A stretch of 64,000 nt of DNA. Origin: Bacillus mesophilus (GTDB lineage Bacteria; Bacillota; Bacilli; Bacillales; SA4). The stretch is taken from positions 248,001 to 312,000 of the forward strand of contig NZ_JAAIWM010000003.1 of the NCBI RefSeq assembly GCF_011008845.1, written 5' to 3'. The notes under the pieces are model-generated. The model did no database searches. It saw only the letters and a list, made by a program, of their open reading frames with translations, and had not been told where the DNA came from. Shown here in pieces: positions 10,322 to 19,292 of this stretch. The translations under genes were made by a program, and so were the position numbers. The stretch's first letter is position 1. Every line of letters starts with the position of its first letter.

Positions 10322-10364
10322 AAAAAGGATTAGAGAGCAGAACACTCTCTAATCCTTTTTTTAT
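10322..10364. terminator. Bidirectional terminator between convergent genes
   Basis: A near-perfect stem AAAAAGGATTAGAGAG / CTCTCTAATCCTTTTTT with a 7-base loop ends both the acyltransferase gene (plus) and the long polysaccharide operon (minus). Confidence 0.9.
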
Positions 10365-10381
10365 ACTGTCGTAACATTATA

Positions 10382-11089
10382 TTATTGATTTCTTAACAGC
10401 TGATTCTCTGGAACATCACGAAGTTTTCTTGCCGGTGATCCAACAACAATGGTCTCTTTCTCTACATCTTTTGTCACAACACTTCCTGCTGCAACTGCTC
10501 CGTCTTCATGTATTACTTTTCCAGGAAGGATAGTGGAGTTTGCGCCAACTCTACCACCGTCTTTAATCGTAACACCTTTGAACTTATCATAACGTTCTTT
10601 TGAACGAGCCATATAGTTATCATTTGTCGTAACCACATACGGAGCAATAAAGACAAAATCCCCTAATTCAGAGTACGCTGTAATATAAGAATTGGTTTCC
10701 AACTTACATTTTTTACCTACTTTACAGTCATTCTCTACTGCTACTCCACGTCCAACGATTGTTTTTTCGCCAATAGAAACTCTCTCTCTAATTGTTGCTA
10801 AATCTGCAACAAATACATCTTCCTCTAATGTAGCATTAGCATAGATGATTGCTGATGTCCCAATTGTGCATCCTGCTCCAATGATAGCAGGAGGAAGTTT
10901 TTTAACCTCAGGAAGGATTGAATTCTTTGCTCTAGATGGCTGTTTACCAATAACCACGTTATCTTGAATCATTACATTATTACCAATTATAGTACCATCA
11001 TATATAATGACGTTATTGCCAATAACAACATTTTCACCGATTGTCACATTTTCTTTAATTACTACATTTTCTCCTTTAATAACAGTCAA
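10382..11089 (-). CDS. Hexapeptide-repeat N-acetyltransferase (WbpD/WlbB-like)
   Basis: The protein has 235 residues and a TTG start at 11089 behind AGGAG. Left-handed beta-helix hexapeptides run through most of it (IGENVVIGNNVIIYDGTIIG at the N-terminus), ending with GSPARKL. WbpD/WlbB enzymes acetylate the 3-amino group of UDP-2-acetamido-3-amino-uronic acid. The aminotransferase, epimerase, oxidoreductase and dehydrogenase of that pathway all lie upstream in the same cluster, which supports this choice over a generic sugar acetyltransferase. It is the last gene of the operon, 8 bases after the epimerase. It is somewhat longer than the roughly 190 residues usual for WbpD, because of an N-terminal run of extra hexapeptides. 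Confidence 0.82.
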   Translation of the reverse strand: MTVIKGENVVIKENVTIGENVVIGNNVIIYDGTIIGNNVMIQDNVVIGKQPSRAKNSILPEVKKLPPAIIGAGCTIGTSAIIYANATLEEDVFVADLATIRERVSIGEKTIVGRGVAVENDCKVGKKCKLETNSYITAYSELGDFVFIAPYVVTTNDNYMARSKERYDKFKGVTIKDGGRVGANSTILPGKVIHEDGAVAAGSVVTKDVEKETIVVGSPARKLRDVPENQLLRNQ

Positions 11090-11097
11090 AATGACTC

Positions 11098-12174
11098 CTA
11101 CTTTCCTAAATAATCTGATATTACCTTAACAATTTTACTTGAAGCGTCTCCGTTACCATATAAATGCTCGACGTACTCAACACTTTGGGTATCATTCACT
11201 ATATCCAAAAGATTTTCCGTAACGGGATTCACTAAGCGATTCCATCCAATATCTACAGTTTCAACCCACTCAGTTTGATCTCTTAGCGTAAAACAAGGAA
11301 CCTTTGCAAAATACGCTTCTTTCTGAACGCCACCAGAGTCAGTAATAATAAATTTAGAATGACTTTCTAAGAATACCATCTCTAAATACGAAACAGGGTC
11401 GATGATTTTGATATTCTTTGCATCCTTAATTTTATCTGAGATACCCAAAGTATCTAGCTTCCCTTTTGTTCTAGGGTGTAGGGGGAGGACAATAGTATCT
11501 TCTAATTTACTTAAGGATTCGAAGATTGCCTCAAGTCTAACTAGATCATCTGTATTTTCAGCTCTATGGATAGTTGCTAATACAAACTGCTTACTTTCAA
11601 GTTGAAAGTCTTCAATTTTATACTTATTGTTTGCAATAGTAATATTATATAAAACAGCATCAAACATTACATCGCCTACATTGTGTACACCCTCAACTAC
11701 TCCTTCATTCTTTAAGTTTTCAACAGCAGTTTCTGTTGGTGCAAAAAGTAAAGATGAAACATGGTCAGTTAAGATTCGATTTACTTCTTCCGGCATTTTC
11801 TTATTAAAACTTCTTAAGCCCGCCTCAATATGAAATAGAGGAATATGCAATTTACTAGCAGCAATTGCTCCGGCAAGTGTTGAGTTTGTGTCACCATATA
11901 CTAATACTGCATCTGGCTTCTCTTTAAAAAGAACATCTTCTATCTCCTTAAGCATAGCGCCAGTTTGGGCACCGTGTGATCCAGAACCAACACCTAAATC
12001 ATAATTTGGTTTAGGAATATTAAGTTCTTCAAAGAAAACACCAGACATATTATAATCATAATGCTGCCCCGTATTTACTATAATTTCTTCAAATTCATTA
12101 CGTAGCACTCTCGACACTGGAGCAACTTTAATGAACTGGGGTCTCGCACCTACGATCGTTAGTATCTTTTTCAT
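11098..12174 (-). CDS. wecB: Non-hydrolysing UDP-N-acetylglucosamine 2-epimerase family (WecB/WbpI-like)
   Basis: The protein has 358 residues of the usual family length. It shows the KILTIVGARPQFIKVAPVSR start, NTGQHYDYNMSG, HIEAGLRSFN, PEEVNR.L.DH and the C-terminal TDSGGVQKEAY signature. The family interconverts UDP-GlcNAc and UDP-ManNAc, or in WbpI converts the diacetamido-glucuronate form to the mannuronate form. Given the WbpE-like and WbpD-like neighbours the WbpI role is likelier, but sequence alone does not decide. It starts 2 bases after the aminotransferase stop, with AAGGGG as ribosome site, so the two are probably translationally coupled. Confidence 0.88.
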   Translation of the reverse strand: MKKILTIVGARPQFIKVAPVSRVLRNEFEEIIVNTGQHYDYNMSGVFFEELNIPKPNYDLGVGSGSHGAQTGAMLKEIEDVLFKEKPDAVLVYGDTNSTLAGAIAASKLHIPLFHIEAGLRSFNKKMPEEVNRILTDHVSSLLFAPTETAVENLKNEGVVEGVHNVGDVMFDAVLYNITIANNKYKIEDFQLESKQFVLATIHRAENTDDLVRLEAIFESLSKLEDTIVLPLHPRTKGKLDTLGISDKIKDAKNIKIIDPVSYLEMVFLESHSKFIITDSGGVQKEAYFAKVPCFTLRDQTEWVETVDIGWNRLVNPVTENLLDIVNDTQSVEYVEHLYGNGDASSKIVKVISDYLGK

Positions 12175-12176
12175 AA

Positions 12177-13289
12177 TTACCCCTTGTAGAATTCTGTAAT
12201 TTTTTCAACCACATAAACTTGTTGTTCCATTTTTAATTCTGGAAACATCGGTAAAGAAATAGCTTCAAGGCTAGCCTTTTCTGTCTCAGGAAGATCTCCT
12301 TCTTTATAACCAAGTTCTGCAAATACTGGTTGTAAGTGTAAAGGCTTCGGATAATAAACCATTGTTTCAACACCGTTTTCCTTTAAAAAGGCTTGAAGCT
12401 CATCTCTTCTGTCAACACGAATTGTATATTGATGGAAGATGTGACGGTTGTGCTCTTCAACAAATGGTGTAACTACTTGATCCCCTAATGCTTCATTTAA
12501 AAGCTTAGTATAGTTTTCAGCGTTTTGTCTTCTATTTTCACTCCATTGATCCAGATGAGGGAACTTAACATTTAGAATAGCTGCTTGTAGTTCATCAAGA
12601 CGGCTGTTATAACCTAATACATGGTGATAATATTTAGGTTTGCTACCGTGAACACGAATGACACGCATATTTTCAGCTATTTCGTTATCATTTGTGACAA
12701 TCATTCCACCGTCACCATATGCTCCCAAATTCTTAGTTGGAAAAAAGCTATATGTAGCAGTTGTTCCAAGCTCTCCTACTTTTTTCCCTTTATATTCTGC
12801 TCCAATTGCTTGGGCAGCATCTTCAATTACTGCTAAGTTATGTTTCTTTGCTATTTCTACGATTTTATCCATATCAGCCATTTGCCCATATAGGTGAACT
12901 GGGATAATTGCTTTTGTTTTCTCTGTAATTGCAGCTTCAAGTTTCAGAGGGTCAATATTAAAGGTTTTTGGATCGATATCAACAAACACAGGTACTGCAT
13001 TTGCTCTTGCTACTGCTCCAGCTGTAGCAAAGAATGTGAACGATGGTACGATCACTTCATCCCCAGGCTGAATTCCACAACCTAATAAAGAAATATGTAT
13101 AGCATCACTTCCATTGGCTACTCCAATTCCATGACTTACATTACTGTATGTAGCAATATCTGCTTCAAGTTTTTTTACATTTGATCCTAGAATGAAATGA
13201 GCACTTGACATTACTTCTTCCATTGACTGTAAAATTTCACTTCTAAGTGTTTGATATTGCTCTGTTAAATCAAGCATAGGTACTCTCAT
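12177..13289 (-). CDS. PLP-dependent DegT/DnrJ/EryC1 aminotransferase (WbpE-like)
   Basis: The protein has 370 residues. MLDLTEQYQ at the N-terminus, GSDAIHISL, EDAAQAIGAEYKG and the PLP-lysine motif FFPTKNLGAYGDGG (about residue 184) are typical of sugar aminotransferases. WbpE-type enzymes put an amino group on C3 of a UDP-3-keto-2-acetamido-uronic acid made by a WbpB-type oxidoreductase; such an oxidoreductase is encoded at 19293. Its strong AAGGAAGG ribosome site and 160-base upstream gap suggest it may also have its own promoter before the last three genes of the operon. Confidence 0.9.
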   Translation of the reverse strand: MRVPMLDLTEQYQTLRSEILQSMEEVMSSAHFILGSNVKKLEADIATYSNVSHGIGVANGSDAIHISLLGCGIQPGDEVIVPSFTFFATAGAVARANAVPVFVDIDPKTFNIDPLKLEAAITEKTKAIIPVHLYGQMADMDKIVEIAKKHNLAVIEDAAQAIGAEYKGKKVGELGTTATYSFFPTKNLGAYGDGGMIVTNDNEIAENMRVIRVHGSKPKYYHHVLGYNSRLDELQAAILNVKFPHLDQWSENRRQNAENYTKLLNEALGDQVVTPFVEEHNRHIFHQYTIRVDRRDELQAFLKENGVETMVYYPKPLHLQPVFAELGYKEGDLPETEKASLEAISLPMFPELKMEQQVYVVEKITEFYKG

Positions 13290-13450
13290 TTTGTTTACCT
13301 TCCTTTTACTTTGATATACAACATCTTATTATAATGGAATCATAAATTATTTCACAATGCATAACGTGAAATATTCTTATAATATTCAATTCTACCGTTA
13401 TATTTTACTTAAGAATCAATAATATTCCTATCTTCACAAAAACATTAGAT

Positions 13451-14548
13451 CTAAATTATTTCTTTATATAATTTCTTTAACTTTAGAAATTCAGTTTCCC
13501 AATTATACTTTTGTTCCACAGCTATTCGGCCATTCTTGCCCCAGTTTATGGCTTCCTCTGGATGATTAACGATATAATTAATGGCTTTAGCAATTTCTTT
13601 TGAATCTGTTGGATCCACACATAGTCCACAATTATTTCCTTCCACAATATCTTTCCATAATGGAAAGTTTGAAGCAATAATCGGAAGCCCTGCAGACATA
13701 TATTCAAACATTTTATTGGGTTGTGCATTAATATGATTAGGTTCTGGTAGATAAAGTACTAATCCCGCTAGTGATTTCGAGAAAATATCAGCTAATTCTT
13801 CTCTGTTTATCACCCCTAAATCAATTACTTTTTCCCATCCAGGTAAAACTTGAAGTTCTTCTTTTAAACGTTTAGGCGAGTATGTTCCACCCAAATACAG
13901 ATTAACACCCTCAGTTTGCTCGATTGCTTCAATCATTTCAAAAGGGCCTCGAATCCTATTAATAGCCCCTACGAAACAAACAGCGTTCTCCTTCTCTGCG
14001 TTAACTGTATCTTCAATAAACAACTCTGACATAATTGGATAATTATTAATATCAATAGATTTACATCCTAATTTAGTAAACCGTTCATTTATAAAAGGTG
14101 TTGCAGTAACGACAGCATTAAACCGCTTTGCCGCAAAGTTTTCAAACGTTTCAAACAGGCTAGAAACAACTTTTCTAATTGGTTTACGGATCCAAGGTTT
14201 AGATAATATTTGACGCGGGACATCCTCGTGAATGTCATAAACTACCTTTTTCCCCATTAACTTGAGAATCAAACCTCCCCAAATAAATTCCGGGTCATGA
14301 AAGTGGTAGAGATCTGCTTTAATATCCAAAGCCTTTTTTAAGACTTTTATAGTATTTAGTGTTAGGCGTATTTCTCTTCTTTCTATATTAGAATGCACAC
14401 CTACAATATGAACATTGTTAATCTTTTCATCTGGCGCATTAGGCGCAATAAAGAAAGTTTCATATTCATTTGAAAGATAGGTACACTCTTTTAGAAATAT
14501 TCTTGTGTCATTATACTGGTGAGACGATGTTATATGACAAATTCTCAT
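13451..14548 (-). CDS. Glycosyltransferase family 4
   Basis: The protein has 365 residues and a start behind CGGAGG. It has a GT-B fold with LYHFHDPEFIWGG in the N-terminal domain and VCFVGAINRIRGPFEMIEAI opening the nucleotide-binding domain. It also has the acceptor/donor motif EYMSAGLPIIASNFPLWKDI with a final Glu-X7-Glu-like segment. It adds a sugar from a nucleotide donor to the lipid-linked repeat unit on the cytoplasmic side; the sugar cannot be predicted. It is separated by 21 bases from the Wzz-like gene upstream. Confidence 0.88.
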   Translation of the reverse strand: MRICHITSSHQYNDTRIFLKECTYLSNEYETFFIAPNAPDEKINNVHIVGVHSNIERREIRLTLNTIKVLKKALDIKADLYHFHDPEFIWGGLILKLMGKKVVYDIHEDVPRQILSKPWIRKPIRKVVSSLFETFENFAAKRFNAVVTATPFINERFTKLGCKSIDINNYPIMSELFIEDTVNAEKENAVCFVGAINRIRGPFEMIEAIEQTEGVNLYLGGTYSPKRLKEELQVLPGWEKVIDLGVINREELADIFSKSLAGLVLYLPEPNHINAQPNKMFEYMSAGLPIIASNFPLWKDIVEGNNCGLCVDPTDSKEIAKAINYIVNHPEEAINWGKNGRIAVEQKYNWETEFLKLKKLYKEII

Positions 14549-14569
14549 TCAATTGCCTCCGAGGTTTTA

Positions 14570-15217
14570 CTATTTTAATCTGACAAATTTAATCAAGGCT
14601 ATTCCAAAATACACTAACAGTATGATTGAAATACCTAAAAACCAGCTGATAATCGCTCTTTTTACAGGACTATTTGAAGACTCAGTGATAGATACTGGAT
14701 TACTTAGTGTAGCTTCTTCCCAATTCAGAAGTTTCAATTCTAAGTCATAAATAAACTGATACACATTGTATTGATCTTCAGCTGTGGTAGGACTTGCCTT
14801 GAGTCGCTGTACCGTATCCTCTGTTAGTTCCTTTATTTTTACGGACTCGTTTTCGCTTTCAAGTATATATTGCTGACTAATTTTCTCCAAAATGAGCCTT
14901 ACTGTTTCAGAATCATTACCTGGATACTTAATTACAAGTTCTCTCTCTCCAACATTTGTAAATGCTAGCTGATCATTAACTTGTTGTACATCAATTCCTT
15001 CACCTTTAAATGCCTCTTCCAAGAATTCATGATTTTTAATCCTTTTCTGAGCGAACACAAATTGTGAATACTTGTTTTCTTTAATATTTACTAAGTTTAA
15101 AACAGCATTACCATTGTAGTGGATTGGTTTTTGACTTTCTTGTATAAAAGTAATCACACCAAAACTTAATGGTAAGAACATTATAATAATCAATGAAATT
15201 ATAATCTTTTTTTTCAT
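14570..15217 (-). CDS. Wzz-like chain-length determinant protein without kinase domain
   Basis: The protein has 215 residues with one membrane helix at each end (about 4-26 and 188-210) and an extracytoplasmic helical middle. A proline/serine-containing stretch (NPVSITESSNSPVKRAI) lies just before the second helix, the Wzz layout. Such proteins set polysaccharide chain length with Wzy. It has no BY-kinase domain; the window's only kinase is encoded at 49595. It lies 14 bases after a glycosyltransferase and one gene from the Wzy-like polymerase, which strengthens the call. Sequence identity to known Wzz is low by eye. Confidence 0.65.
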   Translation of the reverse strand: MKKKIIISLIIIMFLPLSFGVITFIQESQKPIHYNGNAVLNLVNIKENKYSQFVFAQKRIKNHEFLEEAFKGEGIDVQQVNDQLAFTNVGERELVIKYPGNDSETVRLILEKISQQYILESENESVKIKELTEDTVQRLKASPTTAEDQYNVYQFIYDLELKLLNWEEATLSNPVSITESSNSPVKRAIISWFLGISIILLVYFGIALIKFVRLK

Positions 15218-15231
15218 AAGTTTAACCTCTT

Positions 15232-16371
15232 TTATAGTAAGTCTCTGTAAAGATTCAGAAGAACTTGTTCTTGTATTTCCCAGTTATACTTCTTTGCGGC
15301 AGCTAATGAGTTTTTCTTATAAGCATTGAGATCTTCTTCTAACAAATTACTAATACTTTCTTTAAATCCTTCAGTTGAGATTTCAACTGCCACTCCACAA
15401 TTGTTTTCCTCAACTATTCTTTTCATTTCAGGTAAATCACTAACAATCACCGGAAGCCCTGACATGATATATTCAAATACCTTATTCGGTAAACTGTAAT
15501 AATAATTCAAACAGCTATTCTCTATTAAAGAAACTCCAATATCTGCAGATACGGTATAATCTAATACTTCAGAAGGTGGTACTGCATCAAGAAAATGAAT
15601 ATTCTTATTAAGTTGTGCTTCATTTTTCACAAAATCTTTTAAATGTCCCATCCCCATAAATACTAAGACGACATCATCTCGTTCTTTTTGAAGTTCTTTC
15701 ATAGCCTCAACAAGCTTCTCGATCCCTCTCCCAGTTGCTAGGGCTCCTTGGTATAAGAGAATTTTTTGATCTTCTCTGATTCCAAACAGTTCTCTGAATT
15801 TGTTAGTCTTAGAAACTTCATAATAGTTAGGGCAATTTAATACCAATTCCGGCTTTTTAATGGTATATCTTTTTTCATATTCCTTCGCAATACCTTCACT
15901 TACAGTTATCACTTTATCTACTTTAGTGATAAGAATGGTTTCAGTAATTGTCGCCAGTTTTTTTCTTAATGTTTTTCCCTGTAATTTTTGTGTCTCAGTT
16001 TGAAATTCATGAGCATCATAGACAATCTTCGTTTTACCATTAGTAAGTAATTTCATTGCAACTGAAATCGGGAGTGGCATTAAGTCGTTGCAATGAACAA
16101 TATCAATTTTCCCTGTTAGCTTCTTTAGTATCTTATAACTAAGTTCAACATATTTAATAATCTGGCCTATTAAATTTTTAGGTAAATTTCTAGTCTTTAG
16201 TTTTATTCTATAAACCTTTATTCCATTAACTTCCTCGTATTCCTTTAGGTCTCCTTCATGCAAAGCAATAACAGTTACATCGTTGCCATCGTTTTGTAGC
16301 GTTACACATTCCTTTAACACCCTTGAATCATTTACAAAGTTATTTAATACAATTGAGGCAATTTTTTTCAT
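15232..16371 (-). CDS. Glycosyltransferase family 4
   Basis: The protein has 379 residues. MKKIASIVLNNFVNDSRVLKE, HCNDLMPLPISVAMKL, ILLYQGALATGRGIEKLVEA and EYIMSGLPVIVSDLPEMKRI with a C-terminal Glu motif mark a GT-B retaining transferase. Its start overlaps the stop of the polymerase gene by four bases (ATGA), so the two are translationally coupled. It probably builds the same repeat unit; donor and acceptor are unknown. Confidence 0.88.
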   Translation of the reverse strand: MKKIASIVLNNFVNDSRVLKECVTLQNDGNDVTVIALHEGDLKEYEEVNGIKVYRIKLKTRNLPKNLIGQIIKYVELSYKILKKLTGKIDIVHCNDLMPLPISVAMKLLTNGKTKIVYDAHEFQTETQKLQGKTLRKKLATITETILITKVDKVITVSEGIAKEYEKRYTIKKPELVLNCPNYYEVSKTNKFRELFGIREDQKILLYQGALATGRGIEKLVEAMKELQKERDDVVLVFMGMGHLKDFVKNEAQLNKNIHFLDAVPPSEVLDYTVSADIGVSLIENSCLNYYYSLPNKVFEYIMSGLPVIVSDLPEMKRIVEENNCGVAVEISTEGFKESISNLLEEDLNAYKKNSLAAAKKYNWEIQEQVLLNLYRDLL

Positions 16372-17747
16372 CGTATACTTTCCTTCACTAAGATTTTTTT
16401 AAAATCTTTGTTTAACCCCTTAATATTATTAATTAACTGTCTTAGATTCATATTTAATAGTAATAGGATCGCAGTAAACATTGTAAGGACAATGATATCA
16501 ATGTCAAATATAAATCTTCCAAAACCAGTTAACGCTAAATCTTTAAATTTTAAAATAAGAAATGTTACATAAGCAACCGTGATTGGATTAAAACTAAGTT
16601 TGAAGATAATAAATTGCAGTAAATACAATAAAACTCCTACAACAAGTGAAGTGATAACGATCCCTGCAAATCCAAAATTAGCATACATTTCTGCCCAGAA
16701 TACAGTTGGTGCCGATCCAACAACGCCTTTTTCACTTAATGTTGGATGCATATAATTCATGACTTCAACAGTTATTCTGTATGGTTCATATGGAAAAATC
16801 CCACCAATATTGGGGAGAGACTTACCCAATAAGAAATCCTCGTAATTAGGAAACATTTCAATATAGAAGTAAGCTGGAGATATTTGACCAGTGAATGTTC
16901 TACTGAAAATGGTCATAAAGATATCTGAAAGTGGTCGATCGTCTAGTCCCATAAACTTTTTGTACATAATAATTAAGCTAATAGAAGCAATTCCGCCAAT
17001 TAAAAGAATAGCCTTTATACCTATTACTTTCCGTTTAGAGATTAAATATACAATAACTAAGCCCATTACATACCAAATAAATGGAGCTTTAGCAGTAGAC
17101 ATTAAGGATGCAAAACTAGTTACCAAAAATGTCATCAGGAAAAAGGTCCAGTTTACTATTGTCTTTTCCTTAATAACTAAAGAAAAAGCATAATAGCTAA
17201 TAAACGTTAAAACTGAGGAGTAGAAAAGTCTATACCAGTGGAGCCCCCCACTAAAGGCATTTGTCGCCATACTGCGGAATTTCGCAAGCTCTTCCGATGT
17301 AGCCCCTTTAAACTGTTCAATAAGGGGAATAGCTGGAATCTGTGAAATATAAGAAAATAGTACTCCTAGACTCAATATAAATAAAAAATACATACCTAAT
17401 CTAGCTCTTCTATTCAAGACAACCTTAGAATCTTTGTAATTCCGAACAAGTTTAATGTTTAGAACATTGCTCATAAAGAAAAATACAGAAGTAACTATTA
17501 ATATAGATAGACTTGAATAACCCCACAACATGAGAATCTTCTCTTGGTCATTTATACCAATTGCGTACCGATAGTCATTCCAGAAAAAAAATAAAGGCAT
17601 AATACCAATGTAAGCAAATACAATATAACTCCAAATAAAAACACTAGGAATGGTTGGAATTAATAGATTTATATTACTTTTTATGGTTAGTATAAACAAT
17701 ATAAACAATATGAGGAAAAAACCAAAGATAAATAATAAAGATAGCAT
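16368..17747 (-). CDS. Wzy-like oligosaccharide repeat-unit polymerase
   Basis: The protein has 459 residues, almost entirely membrane helices (about 10-12), with a larger outer loop around FFPYEPYRITVEVMNYMH-type sequence (about residues 300-340). That layout fits the polymerases that join flipped repeat units outside the cell. Neighbours agree: Wzz-like, two glycosyltransferases, flippase. Polymerases of this class have little sequence conservation, so the assignment rests on topology and context. It is the first gene after a terminator at 17884, so it likely has its own promoter in the 17748-17883 gap. Confidence 0.75.
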   Translation of the reverse strand: MLSLLFIFGFFLILFILFILTIKSNINLLIPTIPSVFIWSYIVFAYIGIMPLFFFWNDYRYAIGINDQEKILMLWGYSSLSILIVTSVFFFMSNVLNIKLVRNYKDSKVVLNRRARLGMYFLFILSLGVLFSYISQIPAIPLIEQFKGATSEELAKFRSMATNAFSGGLHWYRLFYSSVLTFISYYAFSLVIKEKTIVNWTFFLMTFLVTSFASLMSTAKAPFIWYVMGLVIVYLISKRKVIGIKAILLIGGIASISLIIMYKKFMGLDDRPLSDIFMTIFSRTFTGQISPAYFYIEMFPNYEDFLLGKSLPNIGGIFPYEPYRITVEVMNYMHPTLSEKGVVGSAPTVFWAEMYANFGFAGIVITSLVVGVLLYLLQFIIFKLSFNPITVAYVTFLILKFKDLALTGFGRFIFDIDIIVLTMFTAILLLLNMNLRQLINNIKGLNKDFKKILVKESIR

Positions 17748-17883
17748 AAAACTCCTCCATAAATGGTTACAGTTTTAATATTTTTAAGAATTGACAAAAA
17801 TATAACCGAATTCATATCCATTCCTATACTAATGCAAAAAACATTAATATTCATTAGTGAATTGTTACCTTTTTAAAAAGAAT

Positions 17884-17925
17884 AGAAAAAATGCGATAAC
17901 CTAAAACAACAATTATCGCATAATA
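17884..17925 (-). terminator. Terminator splitting the polysaccharide cluster
   Basis: The minus strand reads ATGCGATAA, a 13-base loop, then TTATCGCATTTTTTC. The stem is perfect over nine pairs and has a T-run. It lies directly after the nucleotide-sugar dehydrogenase stop, so the dehydrogenase and oxidoreductase form a different transcription unit from the rest of their pathway. Confidence 0.88.
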
Positions 17926-17943
17926 ATGTAAGTTGATATTTAC

Positions 17944-19275
17944 TTATAATTTATAGTAACGTCCCTTAATATCCTCTAATGCATTTTTCATCGCATTTCT
18001 AGTATCAAAAATAACCTTTGCCTTCTGAGCGATGTCTGAATATACGAAATCACTGTGGTCAGTTGTGATTAATACGATATCTGCTTCAGCTAATAGGTCA
18101 TCAGTAAGTTGATAAGTTTTTGCTTTTACAGAACAATGACGGAATTCTGTTACATATGGATCAACTGTCTTCCAATTTGCACCAGCTTTATCTAATTCCT
18201 TTAGAATTTCAAGAACTGGAGATTCACGTACATCATCTATATCCTTCTTATATGCAACACCTAGAATTAAGACATTTGAACCGTTAAGTGATTTTTTGTC
18301 TTCATTTAGGATTTTCATCATTCTTTCTACCACATATTCTGGCATTGCATTATTAATTTCTCCTGCTAACTCAATTAACCTAGTATGATAATTGAATTCT
18401 CTTGCTTTCCACGTTAAGTAGAATGGATCGATTGGGATACAGTGTCCGCCAAGCCCTGGACCTGGATAAAAAGGCATAAACCCATAAGGTTTTGTTGCTG
18501 CTGCATTAATAACTTCCCATACATCAATTCCCATTCTGTTACATAGAACTGCCATTTCGTTAGCAAGTGCTATATTAATATGTCTGAATGTATTTTCATA
18601 AATTTTTTCCATTTCAGCAACTGCTGGGCTAGAAACTTCATGAACTTCTCCTTCTAGCACGTTTCTGTACATTGCTGATGCAATAATTGTACAATTATCC
18701 GTAATACCCCCAACTACCTTTGGAGTATTCTTTGTATTGTATAATTTATTACCTGGGTCGACACGCTCAGGTGAATAAGCAATAAAGAAATCTTCTCCAC
18801 ATTTTAATCCTGATTCCTCTAAGAAAGGTTTAACAATTTCCTCAGTTGTTCCAGGATAAGTTGTACTTTCTAACACGACAAGCATTCCTTCATGTAGATA
18901 TTTAGCAATTTCCCTAGAAGAGCTCTCTACATAGGAAGTATCTGGTTGCATATATTGATCTAATGGCGTTGGAACACAGATCGCAACTGCATCAACTTCA
19001 CTAATTTTTGAGTAATCAATTGTTGCACTTAACTTACCAGAATTTACCATTTCAGTAAGTTCTTCATTTACGATATCCCCGATATAGTTTACACCATTAT
19101 TCACCATGTCAACTCGCTCTTGCTGAACATCAAAACCAATTACTTTATATCCAGCTTTTGCTTTTTCAACAGCCAATGGTAAACCTACATATCCAAGACC
19201 GACTACAGCTATAACAGCATTTCTTGAATTTAATTTATCAAGCAGTTTTTGTCCAACATTGTTTAATTCTGTCAT
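17944..19275 (-). CDS. UDP-N-acetylglucosamine 6-dehydrogenase (WbpA-like nucleotide-sugar dehydrogenase)
   Basis: The protein has 443 residues. An NAD-binding Rossmann start (AVVGLGYVGLPLAVEKAKAG) is followed by VCVPTPL-like AICVPTPLDQ, ESTTYPGTTEEI, and the catalytic-domain motif GPGLGGHCIPIDPFYL. In this family the catalytic residue is usually a Cys; the conserved Cys lies in GHCIPIDPFYLTW. Enzymes with that motif oxidise C6 of UDP-HexNAc to a uronic acid, the first step of the WbpA-B-E-D-I pathway. UDP-ManNAc dehydrogenase (WecC) is an alternative. The next gene upstream (19293) gives the following step and is 17 bases away. Confidence 0.86.
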   Translation of the reverse strand: MTELNNVGQKLLDKLNSRNAVIAVVGLGYVGLPLAVEKAKAGYKVIGFDVQQERVDMVNNGVNYIGDIVNEELTEMVNSGKLSATIDYSKISEVDAVAICVPTPLDQYMQPDTSYVESSSREIAKYLHEGMLVVLESTTYPGTTEEIVKPFLEESGLKCGEDFFIAYSPERVDPGNKLYNTKNTPKVVGGITDNCTIIASAMYRNVLEGEVHEVSSPAVAEMEKIYENTFRHINIALANEMAVLCNRMGIDVWEVINAAATKPYGFMPFYPGPGLGGHCIPIDPFYLTWKAREFNYHTRLIELAGEINNAMPEYVVERMMKILNEDKKSLNGSNVLILGVAYKKDIDDVRESPVLEILKELDKAGANWKTVDPYVTEFRHCSVKAKTYQLTDDLLAEADIVLITTDHSDFVYSDIAQKAKVIFDTRNAMKNALEDIKGRYYKL

Positions 19276-19292
19276 TTATCATTCACTCCATT